NCBI RefSeq assembly: GCF_029024105.1
Contig: NZ_CP118963.1
Coordinates: forward strand, 558,001-622,000
Direction of reading: 5' to 3'
DNA length: 64,000 nt
DNA from: Acinetobacter lwoffii
GTDB lineage: Bacteria; Pseudomonadota; Gammaproteobacteria; Pseudomonadales; Moraxellaceae
Below are positions 7,872 through 17,354 of the stretch, in pieces. The translations under genes were made by a program, and so were the position numbers. How positions within the stretch are numbered: the stretch's first letter is position 1; every line of letters starts with the position of its first letter. The notes under the pieces were generated by a model. The model ran no database searches. It was not told the origin of the DNA and worked only from the letters and a program-made list of their open reading frames with translations.

Positions 7872-10679
7872 TTAATTCAAATGTTGCTTCAAAATTTGCT
7901 GGGCAGCCTGTTCAACCTGTTCAACCACGGCTTTGAGTTCATCAAAATATTTCAGCACGTCCTGAACAAAGTTTTCATCGGCCTTACGGCGTTCTTTGCG
8001 CAGGGTTGAAACGAACTGTTCAAAGCCACCGGTGACTTTCTGTAAAGTCGGTGCACCGACATAGCGGGTCGCGCCGTATAAACGATGCAGCACATGTTCC
8101 AGTTGTGGGAAATCTTCCAGTTCAATCAGTTGCTGCATTTCATCGAGTTCATCTGCAAAGCTGTCTACCAGCATGCGTAACAGGTCTACCGCCAGATCCT
8201 CCTTATTGGCTGCCAGTTGCAGGCTTTGCTGCCAGTCCAGAATATTTGGATCCAGAGCATCAATCACATTGGCACGTTCCAGTACCGGAATCCGTTTAAA
8301 ATGCTCGGTGGTCCAGTGCGTCAAAATTTGGATAATCTGCTCGATCTGAATCGGCTTGGTGACATAATCATCCATGCCGTTTTGCAGCAGTTTATGTTTT
8401 TCATCAGAAAGCGCATGTGCCGTCAGTGCAATAATCGGCAGACGGCTATGATTTTCAAAAGTTGATTCCAGCGAGCGAATAGCACGGGTGGTATCGATCC
8501 CCGACATGACTGGCATCTGAATGTCCATAAAGACCAGATCAAATGCCGGCTGTTCCTGTTCATAACGGCGCTGAATAATATCGATCGCTTCCTGCCCGCT
8601 GAGGGCTTTGGTTGTGGTGACATTGAGTTCGCCCAGTAAGGCTTCCAGAACAATCAGGTTCGGCAAATGATCATCCACGGCCAGAATATGCAGGCCTTGA
8701 CCATTAAATTCTTCATGCTGCTCCTGATCGAAGACCGGCTGATTGCCGAGTAATTGAATCAGCGCGCTGCGGCTGAGTGGCTGATGCAGGGCACGGGCAC
8801 GATGGTCGTTGAGCATGCTTGGATCCAGCTGCATCTGATAACCATAGACAGCCAGATGACCCTGATAACGTGAACGGATTTCGCGTAACAAGACCTCACT
8901 GTCACCACTATGATCGACGATCAGCCAGGTATTTTCGCTATTCTGTAAATGATTCAGACGGCTAAACAGATCCAGAATTGATGCACATTCAATATGTTTA
9001 ACCTGATAATTTTCCAGATAATGCCGCAGCACATTCGCAGTTGCCGGATGTGCAAGATAAGACACCACGGTCAATTCGCTAAAATCTGGATGCTCAATCA
9101 CGGTATCTTCATCGACCAGGAACTGGGCAGTAAACCAGAAAGTAGAGCCTTTTTCGGTTGGAGCACGTTCCTGATTGTCTTCAAAACCAATCTGGCCATG
9201 CATCAGGCTGACCAGCTGTTTGGAAATTGCCAGACCAAGCCCGGTACCGCCAAACTGACGGGTCACCGAGGTATCACCCTGCGAGAAGGACTCAAACAGC
9301 TTTTTACGGTCGGTACCACTCAGGCCAATGCCGCTATCCTGTACACTAAAATGCAGCACACACTGATCCATTCCATCATGTTCCATGCGTGCCCGGACAA
9401 TGATTTCTCCATCCGGAGTGAATTTGATCGCATTGGAAATCAGGTTGGTCAGAATCTGTTTAAATCGTAGCGCATCACCAATAATGTGTTTTGGCACACC
9501 ATCTGCATAATAGAAGGCCATATCAATATGTTTTTGTGCTGCCAGAGGTGACAACATGTCCATCACATCAAAAATCGCTTCTTCCAGATCAAAAGGTGCC
9601 GTTTCCAGTTCCAGTTTGCCGGCATCAATTTTGGAAAAATCCAGAACATCATTGATCAGTGCCAGCAAATGCGCCGAAGACTTACGAATGGTCTGCAAAT
9701 ACAGGCTCTGCTCGTTGCTGAGATTGCCCTGACGTAACAACAGATGAATAAAACCATCAATACTGTTCAGCGGGGTGCGCAATTCATGGGAAATATTGGC
9801 CAGAAACACCGACTTGGCCTGGTTGGCCGAGATCGCCTGGTCGCGTGCCTGACGATAGGTAATATTCTGGACTTCTAAAGTGTCGAGGGTGCGGCGTAAA
9901 TCGTCTTCGGTCTGTTCGGTATGTTCACGCAGTTCCAGAAAGCTGAAATGCAAACGTTTCACCACATTGGCGATATCACGTTGCAATAAACGCAGCTCGC
10001 CGGTGCTGTTAATCACCATATGCTGGCCGAGGGTATCGGCATTCAGGCGTTGCAATTGCATGCGAATCTCATACATTGGGGCGATCCAGCGCCGTGAGTA
10101 GAAATTCAAGCAAAGTAATAACAATAATAAGGTCAGTAATCCGGTCGCAATCAGTACGATCAGTACCCGGTAACGGGCAATTGCTAGCGGCTGGTTATCC
10201 AGTTCGATCGCCAGCCAGCCGGTAGAAAAAGTGTTTTCATTCACTTTAATGGCATAGATATGATTATCTTGATGCAGAATCGGACCAACAAAATTGCCGC
10301 TTTTCTCAAATTCTGGCCAAGGCGCCTGTTCCTGAAAACCAATGCCCAAACGGTTCTTGCCATTTTCATCCAGAACTGCTGCCCGAACCAGATGCTTTTC
10401 ATTCAGCATGTTCTGCATGGCGTTGTGAGCCTGGTCATATTGCCATGGATACAGATTCAAGATATCCAGTGCATATTCTGAGGTGCCTTGAAAACGGGTG
10501 AGAATCGCAATGGCCATCTGCTTCTGCTGGGCACGTGCGGCATTCGAGGTCTCAGTCAACACCAGCATGGCACCGACACAGGCCAAAATGGTAATCGGCA
10601 CAAAAATCAGCGCAATCAGCTGTCCATAGGCATGATTTAAGTGTAGGCGTTTAAACAGCTTTTTGTTGATCGTTGACAT
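7872..10679 (-). CDS. gacS: GacS/BarA-type hybrid sensor histidine kinase
   Basis: A 935-residue inner-membrane kinase with the full phosphorelay order. There are two membrane helices (about 20-42 and 172-194) bracketing a periplasmic sensor, then a HAMP region and coiled coil. The histidine kinase core has H298 in ISHELRTPLN and ATP-binding boxes NLISNAIKF and GGTGLGLAI. The receiver has D669/D670, phospho-acceptor D719 in FMDIQMPVMSG and K775. The C-terminal Hpt domain has H865 in HRLYG. In Acinetobacter and Pseudomonas GacS phosphorylates the response regulator GacA, controlling virulence and secondary metabolism. gacA is not here, which is normal because the two are usually unlinked. The gene is divergent from cysM. 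Confidence 0.95.
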   Translation of the reverse strand: MSTINKKLFKRLHLNHAYGQLIALIFVPITILACVGAMLVLTETSNAARAQQKQMAIAILTRFQGTSEYALDILNLYPWQYDQAHNAMQNMLNEKHLVRAAVLDENGKNRLGIGFQEQAPWPEFEKSGNFVGPILHQDNHIYAIKVNENTFSTGWLAIELDNQPLAIARYRVLIVLIATGLLTLLLLLLCLNFYSRRWIAPMYEIRMQLQRLNADTLGQHMVINSTGELRLLQRDIANVVKRLHFSFLELREHTEQTEDDLRRTLDTLEVQNITYRQARDQAISANQAKSVFLANISHELRTPLNSIDGFIHLLLRQGNLSNEQSLYLQTIRKSSAHLLALINDVLDFSKIDAGKLELETAPFDLEEAIFDVMDMLSPLAAQKHIDMAFYYADGVPKHIIGDALRFKQILTNLISNAIKFTPDGEIIVRARMEHDGMDQCVLHFSVQDSGIGLSGTDRKKLFESFSQGDTSVTRQFGGTGLGLAISKQLVSLMHGQIGFEDNQERAPTEKGSTFWFTAQFLVDEDTVIEHPDFSELTVVSYLAHPATANVLRHYLENYQVKHIECASILDLFSRLNHLQNSENTWLIVDHSGDSEVLLREIRSRYQGHLAVYGYQMQLDPSMLNDHRARALHQPLSRSALIQLLGNQPVFDQEQHEEFNGQGLHILAVDDHLPNLIVLEALLGELNVTTTKALSGQEAIDIIQRRYEQEQPAFDLVFMDIQMPVMSGIDTTRAIRSLESTFENHSRLPIIALTAHALSDEKHKLLQNGMDDYVTKPIQIEQIIQILTHWTTEHFKRIPVLERANVIDALDPNILDWQQSLQLAANKEDLAVDLLRMLVDSFADELDEMQQLIELEDFPQLEHVLHRLYGATRYVGAPTLQKVTGGFEQFVSTLRKERRKADENFVQDVLKYFDELKAVVEQVEQAAQQILKQHLN

Positions 10680-11041
10680 GATTTAAGCAGTATTTTCTTT
10701 ATGCCTGGCATATTAGCATGCTTTAAATCGACAGTTAAAATTTAAGCATAATTTTTATAAAGCTTCGGATTAGCAGTTAAAAATACAAGAGATTTCAGTT
10801 AATTTTGCTCAGGTACAGCAAGACTAAGACGCACGAAATTTCAATCTGTAAAAGTGCCAGACTGAAATAGTATTTTCATCTTCATTAGCGAGCTGCTTCA
10901 CCTGGCTAAATTATCGGGAAATGTAGTTTATGGCTTGATAGTGTGTGAGTTTTAGTGAGTTTTCTGAAAAAGCCTTGCTAAATGGGTGCAGGGAAAAGCA
11001 TTTTTTCATACAATAGCCGCACCTCGATATAGGTGCAAATA
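10680..11041. other. Divergent gacS/cysM intergenic region
   Basis: About 360 AT-rich bases between two divergent genes, expected to hold both promoters. I see no coding potential and no confident promoter or operator. Confidence 0.5.
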
Positions 11042-11971
11042 ATGAGTAATACCACCCCTGATTTTCAAGCAGATGAATTTTTGTTAGACCATTATGTAGG
11101 CAAAACGCCACTGGTGCGTTTGCAGCGTCTGGCAAGTCACACTCAAGCTACAGTACTCGCGAAACTCGAAGGCAATAATCCGGCAGGTTCGGTGAAAGAC
11201 CGCCCGGCCTATAATATGATCATGCAAGCGGAAAAACGCGGTCAGATCAAACCGGGTGACACCCTGATTGAGGCAACGAGCGGAAATACAGGGATTGCAT
11301 TGGCGATGGTCGCAGCAATGCGTGGCTATAAAATGAAGCTGATCATGCCGAACAATATGAGTCAGGAACGTAAGGATGCGATGCGTGCTTATGGTGCCGA
11401 GCTGATTGAAGTAACCAAAGAGCAGGGCATGGAAGGTGCACGTGATCTTGCTGCTCAAATGCAAAATGATGGCGTGGGTCTGGTGCTGAATCAGTTCGGA
11501 AATCCGGACAATGTTGAAGCGCATTACCTGACTACGGGTCCAGAAATCTGGCAGCAAACCGGTGGCAAGATTACCCATTTTGTCAGCTCAATGGGCACCA
11601 CCGGCACCATCATGGGTGTGTCAAAATACCTGAAAGAAATGAATCCTGATATTCAGATCGTGGGTTTACAGCCATCTGACGGTTCAAGCATTGCCGGAAT
11701 TCGTCGCTGGCCAGAAGAATATTTGCCAACCATTTTCGACCGCAGTCGCGTGGATCGCATTATTGATATTCCACAAATTGAAGCTGAAAAAACCATGCGC
11801 AAGCTGGCACAGAAAGAAGGCATCAGTGCCGGCACCTCTTCTGGTGGGGCAGTGTGGGCGTCGATTAAACTGGCAGAAGAAAATCCGGATGCAGTGATTG
11901 TGTGTATTATCTGTGACCGTGGTGACCGTTACTTGTCTACAGGGTTATTCTCTGTACAAGATCCTGAATAA
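11042..11971 (+). CDS. cysM: Cysteine synthase B (O-acetylserine sulfhydrylase)
   Basis: PLP enzyme joining O-acetyl-L-serine with sulfide or thiosulfate to make cysteine or S-sulfocysteine. The PLP lysine is K52 in AGSVKDRPAYNM and the phosphate and substrate loop is SGNTG at 80-84. RRWPEEY in the C-terminal part is CysM-like rather than CysK-like. Length is 309 residues from the ATG at 11042. A GTG nine bases earlier is in frame, but the AGG ribosome site fits the ATG better. It leads a plus-strand series with the exonuclease gene, rlmD and relA. Confidence 0.94.
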   Translation: MSNTTPDFQADEFLLDHYVGKTPLVRLQRLASHTQATVLAKLEGNNPAGSVKDRPAYNMIMQAEKRGQIKPGDTLIEATSGNTGIALAMVAAMRGYKMKLIMPNNMSQERKDAMRAYGAELIEVTKEQGMEGARDLAAQMQNDGVGLVLNQFGNPDNVEAHYLTTGPEIWQQTGGKITHFVSSMGTTGTIMGVSKYLKEMNPDIQIVGLQPSDGSSIAGIRRWPEEYLPTIFDRSRVDRIIDIPQIEAEKTMRKLAQKEGISAGTSSGGAVWASIKLAEENPDAVIVCIICDRGDRYLSTGLFSVQDPE

Positions 11972-11989
11972 TTATTTGAGCACTGTTTT

Positions 11990-12808
11990 ATGCGCCTGCC
12001 TGTTTTAACTTTCGATATTGAAACCCAAACCGATCTCAAATCAGGCGCGCATCTGTTTGGTCTGGACCTGCCCGAAGCAGATCTGGATCAGGCCCTGACC
12101 AAATTACGCCGTCAGGATTCAGGCTCTGATTTTCAGCGTTTACCGCTGCATGAAATTGTCTGTATTTCCGGTTTATGGATGGATGAACAGGGTATGAAGC
12201 TGTTTTCCTTTAGTCGAGAACAGCATTCTGAAGCAGAAATTTTGAAAAAATTCTTGTCCATTTTTGACAAGCGACATCCGACTCTAGTGAGTTGGAATGG
12301 CTCACAGTTTGATTTACCAGTAATTTTATACCGCGCCATGTATCATGGACTCTCTGCACCGAGTCTGTTCGATCAGGGCGAAATTGATACGCAAAAGCGT
12401 TATAATAACTACCAGAATCGTTACCATCATCGTCATGTCGACTTGATGGATGTGATGGCCATGTTTCATGCCCGTCATTTCCAGAAGCTGGATGATGTTG
12501 CACATTTGCTGGGCTATCCAGGCAAGCGCGGTGACGGAGCCTATCGGGTTCCGGAATATGTCCGCAATCAGCAATGGACCGAACTGACGTCTTATTGTGA
12601 AGGTGATGTCCTGAATACCTGGCTGGTGTATATCCGCTGGTTGCTGTTAAAAGGCCAGCTGTTACTGCCGGATTATCAGCATCTGCTGCAAAGCACGACT
12701 CAATATTTGCAGACTCAACCGCAGCATGCGGACTTTTTATCAGTTTGGCGTGAGACTTCGCAACGAACTGAATTTACCCAATTTGATTTTCCCATCTCCA
12801 TACCCTAG
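11990..12808 (+). CDS. Predicted PolB-type 3'-5' exonuclease (PF10108)
   Basis: A 272-residue stand-alone nuclease related to the proofreading domain of family B DNA polymerases. The ExoI acidic motif is FDIETQTDL at the N terminus. The ExoII-like segment is LVSWNGSQFDLPVI, and the third acidic site is likely in YCEGDVLNTWLVY. No polymerase domain follows. It starts 18 bases after cysM and ends six bases before rlmD, so co-transcription is likely. The substrate (DNA or RNA) is not established from sequence, but sharing a transcript with an rRNA methyltransferase and relA is suggestive of a nucleic-acid housekeeping role. Confidence 0.85.
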   Translation: MRLPVLTFDIETQTDLKSGAHLFGLDLPEADLDQALTKLRRQDSGSDFQRLPLHEIVCISGLWMDEQGMKLFSFSREQHSEAEILKKFLSIFDKRHPTLVSWNGSQFDLPVILYRAMYHGLSAPSLFDQGEIDTQKRYNNYQNRYHHRHVDLMDVMAMFHARHFQKLDDVAHLLGYPGKRGDGAYRVPEYVRNQQWTELTSYCEGDVLNTWLVYIRWLLLKGQLLLPDYQHLLQSTTQYLQTQPQHADFLSVWRETSQRTEFTQFDFPISIP

Positions 12809-12814
12809 GTTTTC

Positions 12815-14203
12815 ATGAAACATCGAGCACAAGCACGTCCTATCCAGCAACCCGAGTACATTTTTCAGGTTGAGTCACTATCGCATGAGGGACGTGGTAT
12901 CGCTCATTATGGTTCACATCCGGATCATCCGCAGCATAAACATGGCAAGAAAGTCTTTATCCGTTATGCCTTGCCGGGTGAAACCGTGCGTGCCCGCATT
13001 ACCCGTGAAGTTAAAAAACTCGAAGAAGCCGACAGTCTTGAATTGTTGAGCGACGCTTCCGAGATTCGCGTGAAGCCGGTGTGTCCGCATTTTGGGATCT
13101 GTGGTGGCTGTAATATGCAGCATATCGCTGCGGATGCGCAGATTGAACTGAAACAGAATGTGCTGAAATCGCATCTACAGCATTTTGCTGGAATCCAGCC
13201 TGATCAATGGCTACCGCCTTTACGTTCACAACGTGAAGATTATCGCCGTAAAGCCCGGATTGGGGTGCGTTATCTACCTTCCAAGGATCAGCTGGTGGTG
13301 GGTTTTCGTGAGAATCAGTCCAACAAACTGACACCGATTGATCGCTGTATGATCTTGGATCGCGAGTTTGGCTCGGTTACACGTCTTAAACAATTGCTGC
13401 AAGGTCTGAATGGTAAGGCCGACATCGGTCATATAGAATTGGCCATGGGGGATCAGGACATTGCGCTGCTGGTGCGTGAAACTGCAAAATTATCTGCCGA
13501 TGATGTCAACCAATTGCGCGAATTTACGTTACAGAAAGGCTGGCAACTGTATCTGCAGCCTGCCGGCAAAGAAACGCTTTCGCGAATAGATGATACAGAA
13601 GCATCTGCACGCTTACACTATGGTCTTGATGACTTTGATGTGAAATTCGGCTTTAATCCTCTGGACTTTACCCAGGTAAATTCAAGCATCAATCCGCAAA
13701 TGGTACGATTGGCATGTGATTTGCTTCAGCTACAACAGGGTGAACGGGTTCTGGATCTGTTTTGTGGATTAGGAAACTTTTCTTTGCCGCTGGCGCGCTG
13801 TGTTGGTGCGTCGGGTCAGGTGATTGCGGTCGAGGGAAGTGATGAAATGGTTCGACGTGGTGCGGAAAATGCCAAAAACAATGGTATTGCACAAATAGCG
13901 TTCTATTCACAAGATTTAACCAAAGATTTCTCGCACCACACTTGGGCAAATCAAGGTTTTGATGCATTATTAATCGACCCGCCACGTGCCGGGGCAGAAG
14001 AAGTAATGCATTATATCCCTCAGTTTGGAGCTAAAAGAATCGTTTATGTGTCATGTAATCCTGCGACACTCGCCAGAGATGCAGGACTCTTGGTACAACA
14101 GGGCTATCGTCTCACCCAAGCGGGCGTGATGGATATGTTTACACATACTGGACATGTTGAATCAATCGCATTGTTCGAAAAAGAAAATCAAATAAACGAT
14201 TAA
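12815..14203 (+). CDS. rlmD: 23S rRNA (uracil-1939-C5)-methyltransferase
   Basis: SAM-dependent enzyme making m5U1939 in 23S rRNA. It has an N-terminal TRAM domain, an iron-sulfur cysteine cluster (C90, C96, C99 and probably C178), the SAM-binding segment [16 protein letters not shown] and the nucleophile motif [11 protein letters not shown]. Length (462 aa) is normal for RlmD/RumA. It begins six bases after the exonuclease gene and is followed 32 bases later by relA, the same order known in E. coli for rlmD-relA. Confidence 0.95.
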   Translation: MKHRAQARPIQQPEYIFQVESLSHEGRGIAHYGSHPDHPQHKHGKKVFIRYALPGETVRARITREVKKLEEADSLELLSDASEIRVKPVCPHFGICGGCNMQHIAADAQIELKQNVLKSHLQHFAGIQPDQWLPPLRSQREDYRRKARIGVRYLPSKDQLVVGFRENQSNKLTPIDRCMILDREFGSVTRLKQLLQGLNGKADIGHIELAMGDQDIALLVRETAKLSADDVNQLREFTLQKGWQLYLQPAGKETLSRIDDTEASARLHYGLDDFDVKFGFNPLDFTQVNSSINPQMVRLACDLLQLQQGERVLDLFCGLGNFSLPLARCVGASGQVIAVEGSDEMVRRGAENAKNNGIAQIAFYSQDLTKDFSHHTWANQGFDALLIDPPRAGAEEVMHYIPQFGAKRIVYVSCNPATLARDAGLLVQQGYRLTQAGVMDMFTHTGHVESIALFEKENQIND

Positions 14204-14235
14204 AGAAATGATGTTTTTAAAAGTAGGAGACGGGT

Positions 14236-16545
14236 ATGGTCACAGTACGTGAGCAACTCCCTGGACGACTCAATGAGTTGTCACAGGAGACGACTGTAGA
14301 ACATGCCGAACAAGCACACCAGGATCTGACTGAATGGTTGGATCGGGTTCGTGGCATATTAGATGGCGCACCTTTAACGCAGCTCGAAGAAGTCGCCCAC
14401 TTAACATTAGAAAGAGAGCTGCAAAGTACGGTTCAGCACCGCTCCAATACCTTTTATACCGGTATTGAGATGGCGGATATTCTGGCGCATCTGCATGTCG
14501 ATGAAGATACTTTGTCCGCAGCCATGCTGTACCGTGCTGTTCGTGAAGGCGTCATGCCACTCGGCGAAGTACTGGAACAGTTCGGCGAACAGGTGCATAG
14601 CCTGGTCAAAGGTACGCTTGCCATGGGTAAGCTGTCTGAGCTGATCGAAAAAAATAAACGCCTGGAAGATCATTTCAATAATAACCAGCGTGAACATCTG
14701 TCTGGCATTTACAAAATGCTGATCTCGGTCACTGAAGATGTACGTGTCGTTCTGGTCAAACTGGCTGAACGTACTTATGCCTTGCGTGAACTGGCCAATT
14801 CCTCGCGTGAGCGTCAGGAACGGGTGGCTCGAGAAATTCTGACCATTTACTCACCACTGGCACACCGTTTGGGTATTGCCCAGTTGAAGTGGGAGCTGGA
14901 AGATTTGGCTTTCCGTTATCTTGCGCCGGAACGTTATAAAGAAATTGCTTCCTTACTGAATGAAAAGCGTCTGGAGCGTGAACAGTATATTCAGTTTGTG
15001 ATTGATAAATTACGCAATGAATTGGCCGAGCATGGTATCGAAGCTGAAATTAATGGCCGGGTGAAACACATTTATTCGATTTATCGAAAAATGAAAAGCA
15101 AGAACCTGAGCTTTGACCAGCTCTATGATATTCGTGCTTTACGGGTACTGGTGAAAAGTGTGCCGGAGTGTTATCACACTTTAGGTATTGTGCATCAGAT
15201 CTGGCGCCATATTCCGCATCAGTTTGATGACTATATTACCAACCCGAAAGCCAATGGCTATCGTTCTTTACATACAGCAGTGATTGCCGAGAACAAGTCA
15301 CTAGAAGTACAAATTCGTACCCATGCAATGCATGACGAAGCTGAACTTGGGGTGTGTTCACACTTTAATTATAAAGAAGGCGCGAAAACTACAGATCGCT
15401 CCTTTAACCATCGTCTGCATTCTTTACGTGCGGTACTTGAGCATTATCAAGAGCGCAATGAAAGCAGTGCACATAAAGAATCTGAAGATGAAATAGAGAA
15501 TTTTGAGCATATTCAAGATTTCGAAGGTTTTGAAAAGATCTATGTGTTTAGCCGTGATGGTGATATCAAAGAGCTGCCGCGTGATTCGACGGTGCTGGAC
15601 TTTGCTTATCATGTGCATACCGAAGTAGGGAACAAGTGCTATGCCGCACGGGTAAATCAGCGCTATGTACCGCTGACCTATACTTTGAAAACTGGTGAAC
15701 AGGTCGAAATTCTGACCAAAAAAGACCGGGAACCGAACCGGGACTGGCTGGTTAATTCGCTGGGTTATATCAAAACTGCCCGTGCGCGGGACAAGCTGCG
15801 CCACTGGTTCCGCCAGCAAGATCGCAGCAAGAATCTGGAAGTTGGCCGTGAAGTACTGAACAAGGAACTATCACGTCTGGCAATTCACCCGAAATCGATT
15901 GATCTGAGTGATTATTGCAACCACTTCAATGTCAAAACCGGTGATGACATTCTGGTCAATCTGGTCAATGGCGATATCAGCCTGCATGCCCTGATTAATC
16001 AGGTGAATCGTCATATGCATCTGGATCAGGACGAACCTGAACTGGTGCTAAAACCTGCCTTGAATCCGCGTGCTAGTCATACACTTTCAGCTCACGGGAT
16101 TCTGATCGACGGTCTGGATAACGTGGAACTGCATGTCGCGCAATGTTGCCAACCGGTGCATGGTGAGTCGATCGCTGGCTATATTACCCTGAATCGTGGG
16201 GTGAGCATTCATAAGGTGGCCTGTCCAGATTATATTCGCATGATCACCCAAGAGCCTGAACGTGCTGTAGAAGCTGATTGGGAAATGCAGCCAACACGTG
16301 GTCAGAGCGTACAGATTGTGGTGGAAGCTTACGATCGACGTGGGTTGCTCAAAGATCTGACCCAGGTAATTTTCTCTGATCAGATCAATATCCGTCAGGT
16401 GAATACCATTTCGGAAGCGGACGGTATTGCCAATATGAAGCTGCTGATTGAAGTCAAAGGTCTGGCACAACTTTCCAAGCTATTGGCCCGTCTTGAGCAG
16501 CAGCCGGGAATTATCAGCGCGCGCCGTCTGGTACAGGGCACTTAA
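14236..16545 (+). CDS. relA: GTP pyrophosphokinase RelA (ppGpp synthetase I)
   Basis: A 769-residue long RSH protein that makes (p)ppGpp when uncharged tRNA enters the ribosome. The order is a pseudo-hydrolase domain, synthetase domain (RVKHIYSIYRKMKSK, DIRALRVLV, NGYRSLHTAV), TGS domain (VFSRDGDIKELPRDSTVLDF), then zinc-finger-like and ACT domains (VEAYDRRGLLKDLTQVI). The HDxxED hydrolase motif is replaced (AAMLYRAVREG), so this is RelA rather than bifunctional SpoT. GTAGGAGA precedes the ATG. A terminator follows. Confidence 0.97.
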   Translation: MVTVREQLPGRLNELSQETTVEHAEQAHQDLTEWLDRVRGILDGAPLTQLEEVAHLTLERELQSTVQHRSNTFYTGIEMADILAHLHVDEDTLSAAMLYRAVREGVMPLGEVLEQFGEQVHSLVKGTLAMGKLSELIEKNKRLEDHFNNNQREHLSGIYKMLISVTEDVRVVLVKLAERTYALRELANSSRERQERVAREILTIYSPLAHRLGIAQLKWELEDLAFRYLAPERYKEIASLLNEKRLEREQYIQFVIDKLRNELAEHGIEAEINGRVKHIYSIYRKMKSKNLSFDQLYDIRALRVLVKSVPECYHTLGIVHQIWRHIPHQFDDYITNPKANGYRSLHTAVIAENKSLEVQIRTHAMHDEAELGVCSHFNYKEGAKTTDRSFNHRLHSLRAVLEHYQERNESSAHKESEDEIENFEHIQDFEGFEKIYVFSRDGDIKELPRDSTVLDFAYHVHTEVGNKCYAARVNQRYVPLTYTLKTGEQVEILTKKDREPNRDWLVNSLGYIKTARARDKLRHWFRQQDRSKNLEVGREVLNKELSRLAIHPKSIDLSDYCNHFNVKTGDDILVNLVNGDISLHALINQVNRHMHLDQDEPELVLKPALNPRASHTLSAHGILIDGLDNVELHVAQCCQPVHGESIAGYITLNRGVSIHKVACPDYIRMITQEPERAVEADWEMQPTRGQSVQIVVEAYDRRGLLKDLTQVIFSDQINIRQVNTISEADGIANMKLLIEVKGLAQLSKLLARLEQQPGIISARRLVQGT

Positions 16546-16563
16546 TTCCCCTTATGTAAGTTT

Positions 16564-16595
16564 AAAAAGCCTGTAATTCAATTGCGGGCTTTTTT
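16564..16595 (+). terminator. Terminator after relA
   Basis: AAAAAGCC... and ...GGGCTTTTT arms with a short AT loop and a T run, beginning 19 bases after the relA stop. Confidence 0.8.
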
Positions 16596-16645
16596 ATTGT
16601 AATGTATTTGAATCACATGCATAAAAAATAGACCAGCAAACCAAG

Positions 16646-17296
16646 ATGAGCGCGACCGAAATATTTGAACGTAGACGAAATAATCTGGCCAAGGTGATTG
16701 ATCTGCTGATCGAGACGCAGCAATTTAAAACCGGCAAAGAGATCTGTGAGTATTTCGGCTTGTCTGCGTCATATATTGCGCAATTGCTGAATAGCAAACG
16801 CCAGATCGGGGAAAAGGCAGCAAGGGAACTGGAACAACAACTGGGTCTGGATACTCTTATTTTAGATCAGTCGGCTGAACCAAAAGTTGAATTAGCTCCA
16901 ATTCCAGAGCAAGGCGTATTATTTCAGATGCAGGTGGTGCAACAGCAGGCATTTGCACTTATTCCTATAGATTCAGCGCTCTCATTCAATCAGGATATTT
17001 TTCATTTGCAAGCACAGCATTATGCGATTCAGGTAGCAGGGCCGTATTATTTTCCCAGCTTAAAACCGGGCTGGTGGTTGATTTGTGACAAACAGGCCGA
17101 GTTATCCACTACAGGCATACTCTGTGTGTATCTGCTCAATGGCCTGCAGCTCATTTTGCAGTTGGTGAGCGAAGCTCGGGATCATTATGAATTTCAAAGT
17201 CTGGATGAAAACAGAAAGGTGGTTTTCCAAAAAAACGATATTGAGAAAATCCATCCAGTCATTGCGATTCTTCCCACTGCGAGCATATTCAAATAG
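16646..17296 (+). CDS. HTH regulator with degenerate S24/LexA-like C-terminal domain
   Basis: A 216-residue protein I do not recognise by name. Residues about 28-66 form a helix-turn-helix with FGLSASYIAQLLNSKRQIG, similar to XRE or phage repressors. The rest resembles the S24 dimerisation/peptidase fold: GPYYFPSLKPGWWLICDK at 132-149 aligns with the GDSM-x-P-x-x-x-x-GD-x-x-x-x-D pattern of LexA and CI. The catalytic Ser-Met positions are Tyr-Tyr/Phe here, so self-cleavage is not expected. It lies after relA but has its own leader and is not part of the relA transcript. It is probably a DNA-binding regulator responding to something other than RecA-stimulated cleavage. Confidence 0.6.
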   Translation: MSATEIFERRRNNLAKVIDLLIETQQFKTGKEICEYFGLSASYIAQLLNSKRQIGEKAARELEQQLGLDTLILDQSAEPKVELAPIPEQGVLFQMQVVQQQAFALIPIDSALSFNQDIFHLQAQHYAIQVAGPYYFPSLKPGWWLICDKQAELSTTGILCVYLLNGLQLILQLVSEARDHYEFQSLDENRKVVFQKNDIEKIHPVIAILPTASIFK

Positions 17297-17305
17297 CAGA
17301 AATAA

Positions 17306-17331
17306 TTCAGCCCATCAAAAGATGGGCTGAA
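17306..17331. terminator. Palindromic hairpin between convergent genes
   Basis: TTCAGCCCATC AAAA GATGGGCTGAA is a perfect 11-bp stem between the regulator and the convergent secF. There is no long T run on either side, so it is a weaker candidate for a shared terminator. Confidence 0.5.
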
Positions 17332-17354
17332 CGATGAAAATGAAATAGAACAGA

